A stretch of DNA of 10,984 bases from Streptosporangiaceae bacterium (lineage in GTDB: Bacteria; Actinomycetota; Actinomycetes; Streptosporangiales; Streptosporangiaceae): NCBI GenBank assembly GCA_025934635.1, contig JAICWX010000283.1:1-10984 (forward strand). Direction: 5' to 3'. The notes under the pieces were generated by a model. That model was not told the DNA's origin. It worked only from the letters and a program-made list of their open reading frames with translations, and did no database searches. The translations under genes were made by a program, and so were the position numbers. Shown here piece by piece: positions 1-6,960 of the stretch (position 1 is its first letter; every line of letters begins with the position of its first letter).

Positions 1-68
1 GCCGGGACATCCTCCGGGGCTCGGGTCTCATCCGGGGGCGGCGCGAGGTCACGCTGATCGTCGGTCAT
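1..68 (-). CDS. N-terminal fragment of an unidentified protein
   Basis: An ATG on the minus strand opens a reading frame that stays open for 22 codons and runs off the left edge. It reads MTDDQRDLAPPPDETRAPED and onward, an acidic, proline-rich start of the kind that often forms a disordered N-terminal tail in actinobacterial proteins. A G-rich stretch (GGGGGA) lies just upstream of the ATG and could serve as ribosome binding site. Too little is present to assign a family. It is on the same strand as the small ORF at 189-455 and about 120 bp downstream of it, so the two may be co-transcribed. The main doubt is length: 68 bases of open frame in GC-rich DNA is weak evidence by itself. Confidence 0.45.
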   Translation of the reverse strand, partial: MTDDQRDLAPPPDETRAPEDVP

Positions 69-188
69 GCATCCCCCAGCCCCGGACGGCGGCGGGTTTC
101 AGTGTGTCATACCTTGAGCTGAGAACTCCGCTGGTCGCAGTTCGATCCTGGCCGCCTCAGCCGTGGGAATCAGCCTGGACCGGTAACC

Positions 189-455
189 TCACGCGGGCCC
201 GGCGTCCGGCCGTCGCCGCCACGCGCGCCAGCGCCGGCGTCGCGGCCGGGTGAGGGTCGTCACGGGAGCGCCCCGCAGGCCGTCGGCCTCGGGCTCCGCC
301 GCCAAGGCCTGCGGCGGCCGGAAGGGCGGGCGGGGCCGCCTCGGCTCGCGCACTCCAGCTAGTCCCGGACCGCGCTGGTGGCGGACGAACGGGACGTGCT
401 CCCACATCCAGACCAGCCACCGTCTCAGGCTGGCCCAGAGGCGATGCGGCGCCAT
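189..455 (-). CDS. Possible small basic protein of 88 aa, function unknown
   Basis: I do not recognise this protein. The frame runs ATG to TGA, and roughly nine in ten codons end in G or C, a little above what the local base composition alone would give. Residues 1-25 are tryptophan-rich and amphipathic (RLWASLRRWLVWMWEHVPF), followed by a proline/arginine-rich middle and a strongly basic end (RRRRWRAWRRR). This could be a peripheral membrane or nucleic-acid-binding peptide, but that is only a guess. No Shine-Dalgarno is visible. However, a TAGCCT box ends 6 bases before the ATG, the spacing of a leaderless actinobacterial start. An overlapping open frame (157-510, minus) has less protein-like composition. 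It may be non-coding; the promoter placement is the best argument in favour. Confidence 0.4.
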   Translation of the reverse strand: MAPHRLWASLRRWLVWMWEHVPFVRHQRGPGLAGVREPRRPRPPFRPPQALAAEPEADGLRGAPVTTLTRPRRRRWRAWRRRPDAGPA

Positions 456-461
456 GGCACC

Positions 462-467
462 AGGCTA
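462..467 (-). promoter_or_regulatory. Putative -10 box (TAGCCT) for the small ORF at 189-455
   Basis: Read on the minus strand, TAGCCT fits TANNNT and is followed by six bases (GGTGCC) and then the ATG at 455, so the transcript would begin at the start codon. No recognisable -35 lies 17-18 bases upstream (TGGCGG at that place). It sits back-to-back with the -10 box of the LD-carboxypeptidase at 515-520. Confidence 0.35.
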
Positions 468-514
468 AACCGCGGGCCGGGAAGCCGCCAGCGAATAGCC
501 GTCCGCCCACTGCG

Positions 515-520
515 TACCGT
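515..520 (+). promoter_or_regulatory. Putative -10 box (TACCGT) giving a leaderless LD-carboxypeptidase transcript
   Basis: TACCGT fits TANNNT and is followed by seven bases (AGACGCC) and then the GTG at 528, which places the expected transcription start on the G of the start codon. There is no Shine-Dalgarno ahead of this GTG, which agrees with leaderless translation. The -35 region is not recognisable. Confidence 0.45.
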
Positions 521-527
521 AGACGCC

Positions 528-1469
528 GTGAACCCAGTCTCGCTGGTCCGGCCGCCCGCGCTCAAACCGGGGGACCGGGTCGCGGTGCTGTGCGCCAGCA
601 GCCCGGTCGAGCCCGCCGCGCTGGCGGCCGGCCTGGACGCGCTGCGGTTCGCCGGCCTGGACCCGGTCACCTACCCGTCCGTGCACGATCCCGGGACGAT
701 GCGCCCCTACCTGGCCGGCGACGACGCGATGCGGGCCGGGGACCTGCGGTCCGCGCTGACCGACCCGGGCATCGCCGGGATCCTGTTCGCCCGCGGCGGC
801 TCCGGCGCGCAGCGCACCCTGGAGGCGATGGACTGGGACGGACTCGACGGCCAGTCCCCGAAGACACTGCCGCCGAAGGTGCTGGCCGGCTACTCCGACG
901 TCACCGCGCTGCTGGAGGCGGTGGCGGTACGGCTCGGCTGGGCGTCCGTGTTCGGGCCGAACGTCGCCATTTCCGAAGGCGCATCGCATTACTCGTTCGG
1001 TTCCCTCCTCCGCACGCTGATGCGGCCCGAGCAGGCCACCGTGATCGAGTACTCGCAGGCTGTCACCCTGGTTCCCGGCACGGCCCGCGGCGTCACCGTC
1101 GGCGGCACGCTGACTCTGCTGGCGTCCTCGCTGGGCACCTGCACCTCGCGGCCAGCTCGCGGGGGCATCCTGCTCATCGAGGACGTGAGTGAGGAGGACT
1201 ACCGCGTCGACCGGATGCTGACCCAGCTGCGGCGTTCCGGGTACCTCGGCGGGGTGGCCGGGATCGTGGCCGGGACCTTCACCGGGTGCGGACCGCCGGA
1301 GGCGATCCAGGACATCCTGGCCGAGCGGCTCGGCCCTCTCGGCGTGCCCATGATCGCCTGGGCTAACGTGGGCCACGGCGGCCAGTTCCAGGCCTTCCCG
1401 GTCGGTATCGCCGCCGAGCTCGACGCCGGCGCCGCCACCCTGCGGCTGCTCGACCCGCCCCTCAGTTAA
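528..1469 (+). CDS. LD-carboxypeptidase (muramoyltetrapeptide carboxypeptidase), peptidase family S66
   Basis: This 313-residue cytoplasmic serine peptidase belongs to the family that removes the terminal D-alanine from the L,D bond of murein tetrapeptides during cell-wall recycling. The family's Ser-Glu-His triad is visible: Ser123 in GYSD (121-124), Glu218 in LLIEDV (215-220) and His283 in VGHGGQ (281-286). The substrate-binding ARGGSG loop (88-93) and the RVDRML segment (226-231) are also typical. No signal peptide is present. The frame is open upstream to 378, but that extension (MADERDVLPH...) is unlike the family. GTG 528 gives the usual length of about 300 residues, begins just before the conserved KPGDRVAVL strand and lies seven bases after a -10 box. 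The 3' end overlaps pyrD by 8 bp on the other strand. A MccF-type enzyme (resistance to microcin C-like peptide-nucleotides) shares this fold and triad and cannot be excluded. Confidence 0.92.
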   Translation: MNPVSLVRPPALKPGDRVAVLCASSPVEPAALAAGLDALRFAGLDPVTYPSVHDPGTMRPYLAGDDAMRAGDLRSALTDPGIAGILFARGGSGAQRTLEAMDWDGLDGQSPKTLPPKVLAGYSDVTALLEAVAVRLGWASVFGPNVAISEGASHYSFGSLLRTLMRPEQATVIEYSQAVTLVPGTARGVTVGGTLTLLASSLGTCTSRPARGGILLIEDVSEEDYRVDRMLTQLRRSGYLGGVAGIVAGTFTGCGPPEAIQDILAERLGPLGVPMIAWANVGHGGQFQAFPVGIAAELDAGAATLRLLDPPLS

Positions 1470-2532
1470 CCAACCGCATCCGCGCGGCCAGCCCGGCGTG
1501 CATCCGCCGCGGCCACAGCGGCCCCCCGTAGACGAACCCGGTGTACGCCTGTACCAGCGTGGCGCCGGCCCGCAGCCGTTCCCAGGCGTCGTCCGGGGTC
1601 TCGATCCCGCCCGCTGCCACGAGCACCAGACGGTCCCCAGCCCGCTCGTGCAGGCGGCGCAGCACCGCGAGCGACCGGTCCCGCAGCGGCGCCCCGGACA
1701 GGCCGCCCGCCCCGGCCGCCGTCACCTCGGCCGGCGGGCTGGCCAGGCCGTCACGGGAGATCGTGGTGTTGGTCGCGATGACCCCGTCCAGCCCAAGCTC
1801 CATCGCCAGGTCCGCGACCGCGTCGACGTCCGCGTCGGCCAGGTCCGGCGCGATCTTGACCAGCAACGGCACGCGCCGTCCGCCCCCGGCTCCGCCGGTC
1901 GCCGCGTCGAGCGCCGCACGCACCTCGGTCAGCACCGGCCGCAGCCGCTCCGCCGCCTGCAGGTCACGCAGCCCCGGCGTGTTCGGCGAGCTGACGTTGA
2001 CCACCACGTAGTCGGCCACCGCCGCCACCGCCCGCGCGCTGGCCGCGTAATCCGCCGCCGCCTCCGCGTCCGGCACCGCCTTGGTCTTGCCGATGTTCAC
2101 CCCCACCACCGCCCCGCCCCGCGCGCGCGACCGGCGCAAGGAAGCCGCCGCCGCCGAGGCTCCGGCGTTGTTGAACCCCATCCGGTTGACCAGCGCCCGG
2201 TCCGCGGTCAGCCGGAACATCCGCGGCCGCGGGTTCCCCGGCTGCGCCCGCGCGGTCACCGTGCCGACCTCCACGAACCCGAACCCGAGCGCCGCCAGCC
2301 CGCGCGTCCCGCGCGCGTCCTTGTCGAACCCGGCCGCCAGCCCCAGCGGCCCGGGGAACTCCAGCCCCAGCGCCCGCACCCGCAGCACCGGGTCCCGCGG
2401 CCCCAGCCACCGCCGCAGCAGCCGCGCCGCCCCCGGCACCCGCGCCACCCCCCGGATCAGCCCAAAGGCCAGCAGGTGGGCCGTCTCCGCGGGCACCCGC
2501 CGTAGCACCACCCGGTAGAGCAGCCCGTACAC
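1462..2532 (-). CDS. pyrD: Dihydroorotate dehydrogenase (quinone), class 2
   Basis: PyrD oxidises dihydroorotate to orotate, the fourth step of pyrimidine synthesis, using FMN and passing electrons to the membrane quinone pool. The 356-residue length suits class 2. Residues 1-45 are a hydrophobic/arginine-rich helical N-terminus, the membrane- and quinone-binding part that marks class 2. Core motifs follow in order: GLAAGFDKD (64-72), NRMGFNN (116-122), [12 protein letters not shown] (178-189), LVKIAPD (224-230), TNTT (254-257), GGLSG (276-280), GGI (308-310) and YTGFVY (330-335). Ser182 matches the catalytic base of E. coli PyrD (Ser175), whereas class 1 enzymes use Cys there. The start is GTG, with GGGGG seven bases upstream as a likely ribosome binding site. 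No other pyr gene is in the window, so it stands alone here. It converges on the LD-carboxypeptidase with overlapping stop codons. Confidence 0.96.
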   Translation of the reverse strand: MYGLLYRVVLRRVPAETAHLLAFGLIRGVARVPGAARLLRRWLGPRDPVLRVRALGLEFPGPLGLAAGFDKDARGTRGLAALGFGFVEVGTVTARAQPGNPRPRMFRLTADRALVNRMGFNNAGASAAAASLRRSRARGGAVVGVNIGKTKAVPDAEAAADYAASARAVAAVADYVVVNVSSPNTPGLRDLQAAERLRPVLTEVRAALDAATGGAGGGRRVPLLVKIAPDLADADVDAVADLAMELGLDGVIATNTTISRDGLASPPAEVTAAGAGGLSGAPLRDRSLAVLRRLHERAGDRLVLVAAGGIETPDDAWERLRAGATLVQAYTGFVYGGPLWPRRMHAGLAARMRLVN

Positions 2533-2548
2533 CCGATCACCCCCGAAG

Positions 2549-2576
2549 GAATTATGCCGAACGAGCCGGATGTCAC
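2549..2576 (-). promoter_or_regulatory. Possible pyrD promoter
   Basis: On the minus strand GTGACA (2576-2571) could be a -35 and TAATTC (2554-2549, 16-base spacer) or the overlapping CATAAT (2556-2551, 14-base spacer) a -10. Either would give a leader of roughly 10-15 bases containing the GGGGG ribosome binding site. Neither pairing is ideal, so this is tentative. Confidence 0.25.
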
Positions 2577-2633
2577 GTCCCCGTCTCCGGCTCCGTCGCT
2601 AGTTTCGGCCGAACGGGACAGCGGGAGAGCACC

Positions 2634-2639
2634 TAGCGT
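2634..2639 (+). promoter_or_regulatory. Putative -10 box (TAGCGT) upstream of the membrane protein gene
   Basis: TAGCGT fits TANNNT and is followed by six bases and then an ATG (2646). The transcript should therefore begin at or beside this ATG, eight bases before the GTG of the membrane protein gene. No clear -35 is seen. Confidence 0.4.
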
Positions 2640-2645
2640 GGCACG

Positions 2646-2657
2646 ATGAACGGGTGA
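2646..2657 (+). CDS. Possible three-codon leaderless upstream ORF (ATG AAC GGG TGA)
   Basis: An ATG at the predicted transcript start opens a frame of Met-Asn-Gly followed by TGA. The TGA overlaps the GTG start of the next gene (GTGA, 2654-2657), the arrangement used for translational coupling. The idea is that a leaderless ribosome terminates here and re-initiates on the GTG. It could equally be chance, with translation starting directly on the GTG; such a short ORF cannot be supported by sequence composition. Confidence 0.25.
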   Translation: MNG

Positions 2658-3031
2658 CCGGATGGATCGTCCTGATCGCTTTCCTGCTCACGCCGCTGGC
2701 GTGCTGGGCCCTGCTGGCCCGCACCAGGGTCCTGGGCTGGACATTCGCGATCGCGTTCGGGGCGTACGCGGTTACCGAGGGCTATCAGATGACGGGCGGC
2801 TGGCCGTTCCGCGATGAGCCGGTCTGGCTGCTGGCCGGGCTGCCCGTGCTGTCGCTCGTCGCGCTGGCGGTAGGCGCCTGCCTCGAGGAACACGAGATCA
2901 AGCTGGGAGTTCCCGGCCTCAGCGCGCACGCGAGGTACGCGACGGGGGTGCTCCTGGCCCTGGTCTACAGCGCCGTGGTGCTCGGCTGCGCGGTGCTGGT
3001 CATCGGCGTCGCCGGAGCCCCGTACCCCTAG
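2654..3031 (+). CDS. Four-helix integral membrane protein, function unknown
   Basis: I do not recognise the family. The 125-residue protein is almost wholly hydrophobic with four likely membrane helices near residues 3-22, 28-45, 58-77 and 96-120. Short charged links sit between them: ARTR (22-25), FRDEP (52-56) and a longer acidic-basic loop EEHEIK (78-83). It has no signal peptidase site or cofactor motif, so I infer an inner-membrane protein of unknown role. The GTG start begins the first helix directly (TGWIVLIAFLL) and gives the most compact protein; no start further upstream stays in frame sensibly. It lies divergent from pyrD, 121 bp away, and converges on the ABC exporter with only 13 bp between the stop codons, leaving no space for a terminator hairpin. 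Confidence 0.72.
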   Translation: MTGWIVLIAFLLTPLACWALLARTRVLGWTFAIAFGAYAVTEGYQMTGGWPFRDEPVWLLAGLPVLSLVALAVGACLEEHEIKLGVPGLSAHARYATGVLLALVYSAVVLGCAVLVIGVAGAPYP

Positions 3032-3044
3032 CGCCCCGCATCCG

Positions 3045-6000
3045 TCACGCGACGAGCTCGGACTCGCCGGTGAAGGCGTCCCACAGGGCGGCGTAGGTGC
3101 CGTCGGCGGCCAGCAGCTCGTCGTGGGTGCCGGTCTCGGCGATGCGGCCCTGATCCAGGACCACGATCCGGTCGGCGCGGGACGCGGTGGTCAGCCGGTG
3201 CGCGACCACGATCGTGGTCCGCGCCGCGGTCAGCTCGCTGATCGCCCGGTTGACCGCGGCCTCGGCCGCCAGGTCGAGCGCGGCGGTGGCCTCGTCGAGC
3301 AGCAGCACGGCGGGATCGGCCAGCTGGGCGCGGGCCAGCGCGATGAGCTGGCGCTGGCCGGCCGACAGGTTGCGGCCGCGTTCGGCTACCTCGTGCTCGT
3401 AGCCGCCGGCCAGGCCGGTGATCATGTCGTGCGCGCCGGTCGCCCGGGCTGCCGCCTCGACCTCGGCGTCGCTGGCGTCCGGCCGGGCGTACGCGATCGA
3501 GTCCCGCACCGTGCCTGCGAACAGGTACGACTCCTGCGGGACGACGCCGAGCTGGTGCCGGTAGCTGGCCAGGTCGTAGTCGCGGACGTCGGTGCCGTCC
3601 ACCAGGACCTGCCCGCCGGTCGCGTCGTAGAACCGGGCGATGAGCTTGACCAGCGTGGACTTGCCCGCGCCGGTCTGGCCGACCAGGGCCACCGTCTCGC
3701 CCGGCTCGACGGTGAGGTCGATCCCGTTGAGCGCGTTCTCGTCGGTATTCCCGTAGCTGAAGTCCACGTCGCGCAGCTCGATCAGGCCGTTGAGATGACC
3801 GGCCTTGACCGGACGGGCGGGGGGCGGCGTGGAGGTGCTGACCCGCAGCAGCTCGGTGATCCGGCGCAGGCCCACCATGGCCTGCTGGTAACCGTCGAAG
3901 ACCTGGGAGAGCTGCTGGACCGGGGCGAACACCATGTCGATGTAGAGCAGGTAGGCGATCAGCGCACCCGTCGTCAGCGTCCCGTTGTGCATCTGGCTGG
4001 TCGCCAGGACCAGCACCAGGGCGCCCGCGATCGTGGACAGGGTCTGCACGAACGGGAAGTACAGGGCGATCAGCCGCTGGGCCCCGAGCCTCGATGCCCG
4101 GAACTCCTGGCTCAGCCCGCCGAACCGGTCCCGGTTAGCCTGCTCCCGCCGGAACGCCTGCGTGACCCGCAGCCCGGCCACGTTCTCGGCGAAGTCCGCG
4201 TTGACGGCGGCGACCCGTTCCCGGGATTCGCCGTACGCCCGGGCCGACTTGGCCCGGAACACCACGGTGGCCACCACCAGCACCGGGAAGATGCACAGGA
4301 CCGCCAGGCCCAGCTGCAGGTTGATGATGAGCAGCGCGGCGAGCACGCCGAAGAAGGTGAGCACCGAGCTGACCATTGTGACCAGCCCGGTCTGCAGGAA
4401 CGAGGACAGGGCGTCCACGTCGGTGGTCATCCGGGTCATGATCCGGCCGGACTGCTCGCGCTCGTAGAAGTCCAGGCCGAGCCGCTGGAGCTGGGCGAAG
4501 AGCTTGACCCGCAGCGAGTACAGCAGCCGTTCGCCGTTCCGCCCGACCACCATCGTCTCGGCCGCGTTGACCACCCAGTCGGCTAGCACGATGGCCAGCC
4601 CGATGAGGGAGACCAGGACGATCGCACCGAAGATCTTGGCCTGCACGCCGTGGTCGATGCCGTTCCTGACCAGCGCGGGCAGCGCCAGCCCGGCCACCGC
4701 GTCCAGGCCGTCCAGGAGCAGCCCGATGATCAGCGCGGCGGCCAGCGGCCGCAGCAGCCGGCGCAGGCTGAAGTGCCGGTCCCCGGCGCGCGCCTGGTTG
4801 ACGTCCACGCCTGGCCGGTCGTCGGCCGGCGGCAGCGCGTCCACCTGGGCGAGCAGCTCGGGGGAGGGGGGCAGGGAGGTGAACGCCGCGGTGACCGGCC
4901 CGACCGCCGCGTTCGCCGTCGCCGCCCGGTGCCCGCGGCGCCCCCCGGCGCCAGCCGGCCGGGAGGCGGAGCCGCCAGCCGGCCCGGAGGCGGAGCCGCC
5001 CGCCGACGCGGCCATGGCCCGGTCGTCGAGCACGTCCTCCACGGTGCGGGTGCGCGGCCGGATCGCGGGTGCGTCGGCCGAGCCCTCGTCCTCCGCGTCC
5101 ACGATGAGCTTGCGGTACAGCGCGCACCGCTCGGCCAGTTCCTCGTGCGTGCCGGTGTCGGCGACCCGGCCGGAGTCCAGGACCACGATCCGGTCGGCCA
5201 GGTTCAGCGTAGACCGGCGGTGCGCGATGATCAGCGTGGTGCGGCCCCGCATCACCGCGCGCAGCGCGGTGTGGATCTCGGCTTCCAGCCGCGGGTCGAT
5301 GGCCGAGGTGGCGTCGTCCAGCACGAGCAGCCGCGGGTCGGTGACCAGCGCCCGGGCCAGCGCCACCCGCTGCCGCTGGCCGCCGGACAGAGTAAGGCCC
5401 TGCTCGCCGACCATGGTGTCGTAGCCCGCCGGCAGCCGGGCGATGAACTCATCTGCCTGGGCCGCCCGGGCCGCCGCCAGGACCTGCTCGTCGGTGGCGT
5501 CGGGCCGGCCGTAGGCGATGTTGGCCCGCACGGTGTCGGAGAACAGGAAACTGTCCTCCATGACCAGCCCGATCGCGGCGCGCAGGGAGTCCCGGGTCAG
5601 GTCGGCTACGTCGTGTCCGCCGATCCGGACCACGCCGGCCTGGGGATCGTAGAAGCGCGGCAGCAGCTGCGCGAGGGTGGACTTGCCGGACCCGGACGCG
5701 CCGACCACGGCGACGGTCTCGCCCGGTGCCACGTGCAGGGACAGGCCGCGCAGGACCGGCTGGTCCGGTACATAGCCGAACGTGACCTCGTCGAAGCTGA
5801 GCCCGGCCGCGCCGGCCGGCAGCTCAGCCGCGTCCGGCTTGTCGGCGATGACGGGCCGCGAGTCGATGATGTCGAATACCCGGATGACGCTGGCCCGCGC
5901 CTCCTGGCCGAGCGTCACCATGTAGGTGAGCATGCGCACCGGGCCCGCCATCTGGGCCAGGTAGGCGGAGAACGCCAGGAACGTGCCGAGCGTGATCGAG

Positions 6001-6863
6001 CCGTGAATGGCCAGCCAGCCGCCGAGCGCCAGCACGCCCACCATGCCCAGCGAGGGGACGGCGGTCAGGGCCGGGTTGTACCGGGCGGTGATCCGGATCA
6101 TCCGCAGCCGGGACGCGAACAGCTTCTCGCTCGCCGCCTCCAGCCGCCGCTGCTCCTGCTCCTCCTGGCCGAACCCCTTGACCACCCGCACGCCGCCGAT
6201 GGCCTCGTCGACCACCCCGGCCACCTCGCCGGACTGCTGCTGGGCATCCCAGCTGGCCGGGAAGAGCCTGCGCCGCGAGGCCAGCGCGATGAAATACAGC
6301 GCGGGCGCGACCAGGACGGTCACCAGCGTCAGCACCGGCGAGAGCACCACCATGATGCCGAGGGACAAGATGAACAGCACGATGTTGCCGAGCGTGACCG
6401 GCACCATGGACATCAGGCCCTGCACCATGTTCAGGTCGGTGATGGCCCGGCCGACCAGCTGCCCGGTGCGGATCTCGTCCTGGCGCGCGCCGTCCAGCCG
6501 GGACAGCGCGTCGAACAGCTCGGTCCGCATGTCGTGCTGGACGTCCAGGGAGAGCTGCCCGCCCCGGTACCGGCGCAGGTAGATGCCGCCGAAGTTCACC
6601 GCGGCGGCGATGATCAGCAGCCCGGCCAGCGGCCAGATCGACGCATGCCGCGTCACGATCACGTCGTCGATGATCTGCCGCTGTACCAGGGGAATCGCCG
6701 CCGTGGCGACGGTCGCCGCCAGCGCTCCGCCCAGTGCCACCAGCACCGTCCGGCGGTAACGCCAGCAGTAGCCCGCCAGGCGCTTCAGCCACCCCCGCTC
6801 AGAATCCTGCGTCCCAGCCGTGTTACCTGTCCTCCGCGACAGCGTCACCCCGATTTTGCGCAC
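3045..6863 (-). CDS. Fused full-length ABC exporter (TMD-NBD-TMD-NBD), ATP-binding and permease in one chain
   Basis: The 1272-residue protein contains two complete half-transporters, so it should work as a single-chain exporter in the cytoplasmic membrane. TMD1 spans about 33-330 and NBD1 355-590. A linker follows at 591-697, then TMD2 at about 700-1005 and NBD2 at 1028-1265. NBD1 has Walker A GASGSGKST (388-396), signature LSGGQ (492-496) and His548. Its Walker B reads VLDDATS, with Asp517 where the catalytic Glu is expected, and its Q-loop has Glu436 in place of Gln. NBD2 has Walker A GQTGAGKST (1062-1070), Gln1110, Walker B LLLDEAT with Glu1191 and His1222, but a variant signature LSAGQ (1166-1170). 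The altered residues fall together in one ATP site, as in heterodimeric exporters such as TM287/288 and BmrCD. Substrate cannot be read from sequence; drug or lipid export is typical of the type. The start is GTG without a good Shine-Dalgarno; a GTG five codons later is an alternative. Confidence 0.93.
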   Translation of the reverse strand: MRKIGVTLSRRTGNTAGTQDSERGWLKRLAGYCWRYRRTVLVALGGALAATVATAAIPLVQRQIIDDVIVTRHASIWPLAGLLIIAAAVNFGGIYLRRYRGGQLSLDVQHDMRTELFDALSRLDGARQDEIRTGQLVGRAITDLNMVQGLMSMVPVTLGNIVLFILSLGIMVVLSPVLTLVTVLVAPALYFIALASRRRLFPASWDAQQQSGEVAGVVDEAIGGVRVVKGFGQEEQEQRRLEAASEKLFASRLRMIRITARYNPALTAVPSLGMVGVLALGGWLAIHGSITLGTFLAFSAYLAQMAGPVRMLTYMVTLGQEARASVIRVFDIIDSRPVIADKPDAAELPAGAAGLSFDEVTFGYVPDQPVLRGLSLHVAPGETVAVVGASGSGKSTLAQLLPRFYDPQAGVVRIGGHDVADLTRDSLRAAIGLVMEDSFLFSDTVRANIAYGRPDATDEQVLAAARAAQADEFIARLPAGYDTMVGEQGLTLSGGQRQRVALARALVTDPRLLVLDDATSAIDPRLEAEIHTALRAVMRGRTTLIIAHRRSTLNLADRIVVLDSGRVADTGTHEELAERCALYRKLIVDAEDEGSADAPAIRPRTRTVEDVLDDRAMAASAGGSASGPAGGSASRPAGAGGRRGHRAATANAAVGPVTAAFTSLPPSPELLAQVDALPPADDRPGVDVNQARAGDRHFSLRRLLRPLAAALIIGLLLDGLDAVAGLALPALVRNGIDHGVQAKIFGAIVLVSLIGLAIVLADWVVNAAETMVVGRNGERLLYSLRVKLFAQLQRLGLDFYEREQSGRIMTRMTTDVDALSSFLQTGLVTMVSSVLTFFGVLAALLIINLQLGLAVLCIFPVLVVATVVFRAKSARAYGESRERVAAVNADFAENVAGLRVTQAFRREQANRDRFGGLSQEFRASRLGAQRLIALYFPFVQTLSTIAGALVLVLATSQMHNGTLTTGALIAYLLYIDMVFAPVQQLSQVFDGYQQAMVGLRRITELLRVSTSTPPPARPVKAGHLNGLIELRDVDFSYGNTDENALNGIDLTVEPGETVALVGQTGAGKSTLVKLIARFYDATGGQVLVDGTDVRDYDLASYRHQLGVVPQESYLFAGTVRDSIAYARPDASDAEVEAAARATGAHDMITGLAGGYEHEVAERGRNLSAGQRQLIALARAQLADPAVLLLDEATAALDLAAEAAVNRAISELTAARTTIVVAHRLTTASRADRIVVLDQGRIAETGTHDELLAADGTYAALWDAFTGESELVA
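4953..5000 (-). repeat. Two tandem 24-bp units in the linker of the ABC exporter
   Basis: Positions 4953-4976 and 4977-5000 are the same 24 bases apart from one mismatch (G4961 against C4985). They encode the eight-residue repeats GGSASGPA and GGSASRPA at about residues 622-637, in the flexible Gly/Ser/Ala/Pro linker between NBD1 and TMD2. The near-identity at DNA level suggests a recent duplication by slippage. Confidence 0.85.
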
Positions 6864-6960
6864 AGGAACACTAACAGCCGGGCTCGCCGATTAGTTCCCT
6901 TAGCTAACGACCTAGGACTAATGGACTAGGACAGCTGGGGTCCCGGAGACAGCTAGGGTC
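6864..6960 (-). promoter_or_regulatory. Repeat-rich upstream region of the ABC exporter gene, possible operator
   Basis: This 97-bp gap between the exporter start and the stop of the upstream gene is AT-richer than its surroundings in its middle part. It holds an inverted pair ATTAGT (6890-6895) and ACTAAT (6917-6922), the palindromes TTAGCTAA (6900-6907) and CCTAGG (6911-6916), and a direct repeat GACAGCTGGGGTC / GACAGCTAGGGTC (6930-6942 and 6948-6960, 12 of 13 bases alike, 18-bp period). A TAGTGT box (minus strand) ends four bases before the GTG. The symmetry would suit a dimeric regulator such as a MarR or TetR protein, but no regulator gene is next to it in this window. Confidence 0.4.

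Noticed and set aside
131..160. TTCGATC at 141-147 resembling a tRNA T-loop
   Set aside because: The flanking stem pairs for only three of five positions, and no D-arm, anticodon stem or acceptor stem can be built around it.
378..527. 50-codon N-terminal extension of the LD-carboxypeptidase
   Set aside because: The extension does not resemble the family or a signal peptide, and the GTG at 528 has both the right length and a -10 box at leaderless spacing.
1498..2505. Plus-strand open frame of 335 codons opposite pyrD
   Set aside because: The translation is almost all Arg, Pro, Gln and His, the usual product of reading a GC-rich gene backwards; pyrD motifs on the minus strand are unambiguous.
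4650..6929. Long plus-strand open frame (759 codons) opposite the ABC exporter
   Set aside because: It is the antisense shadow of a gene with very GC-rich third positions. The translation is low-complexity (rich in Gln, Arg, Gly, His, Asp) with no domain, while the minus strand has every ABC motif.
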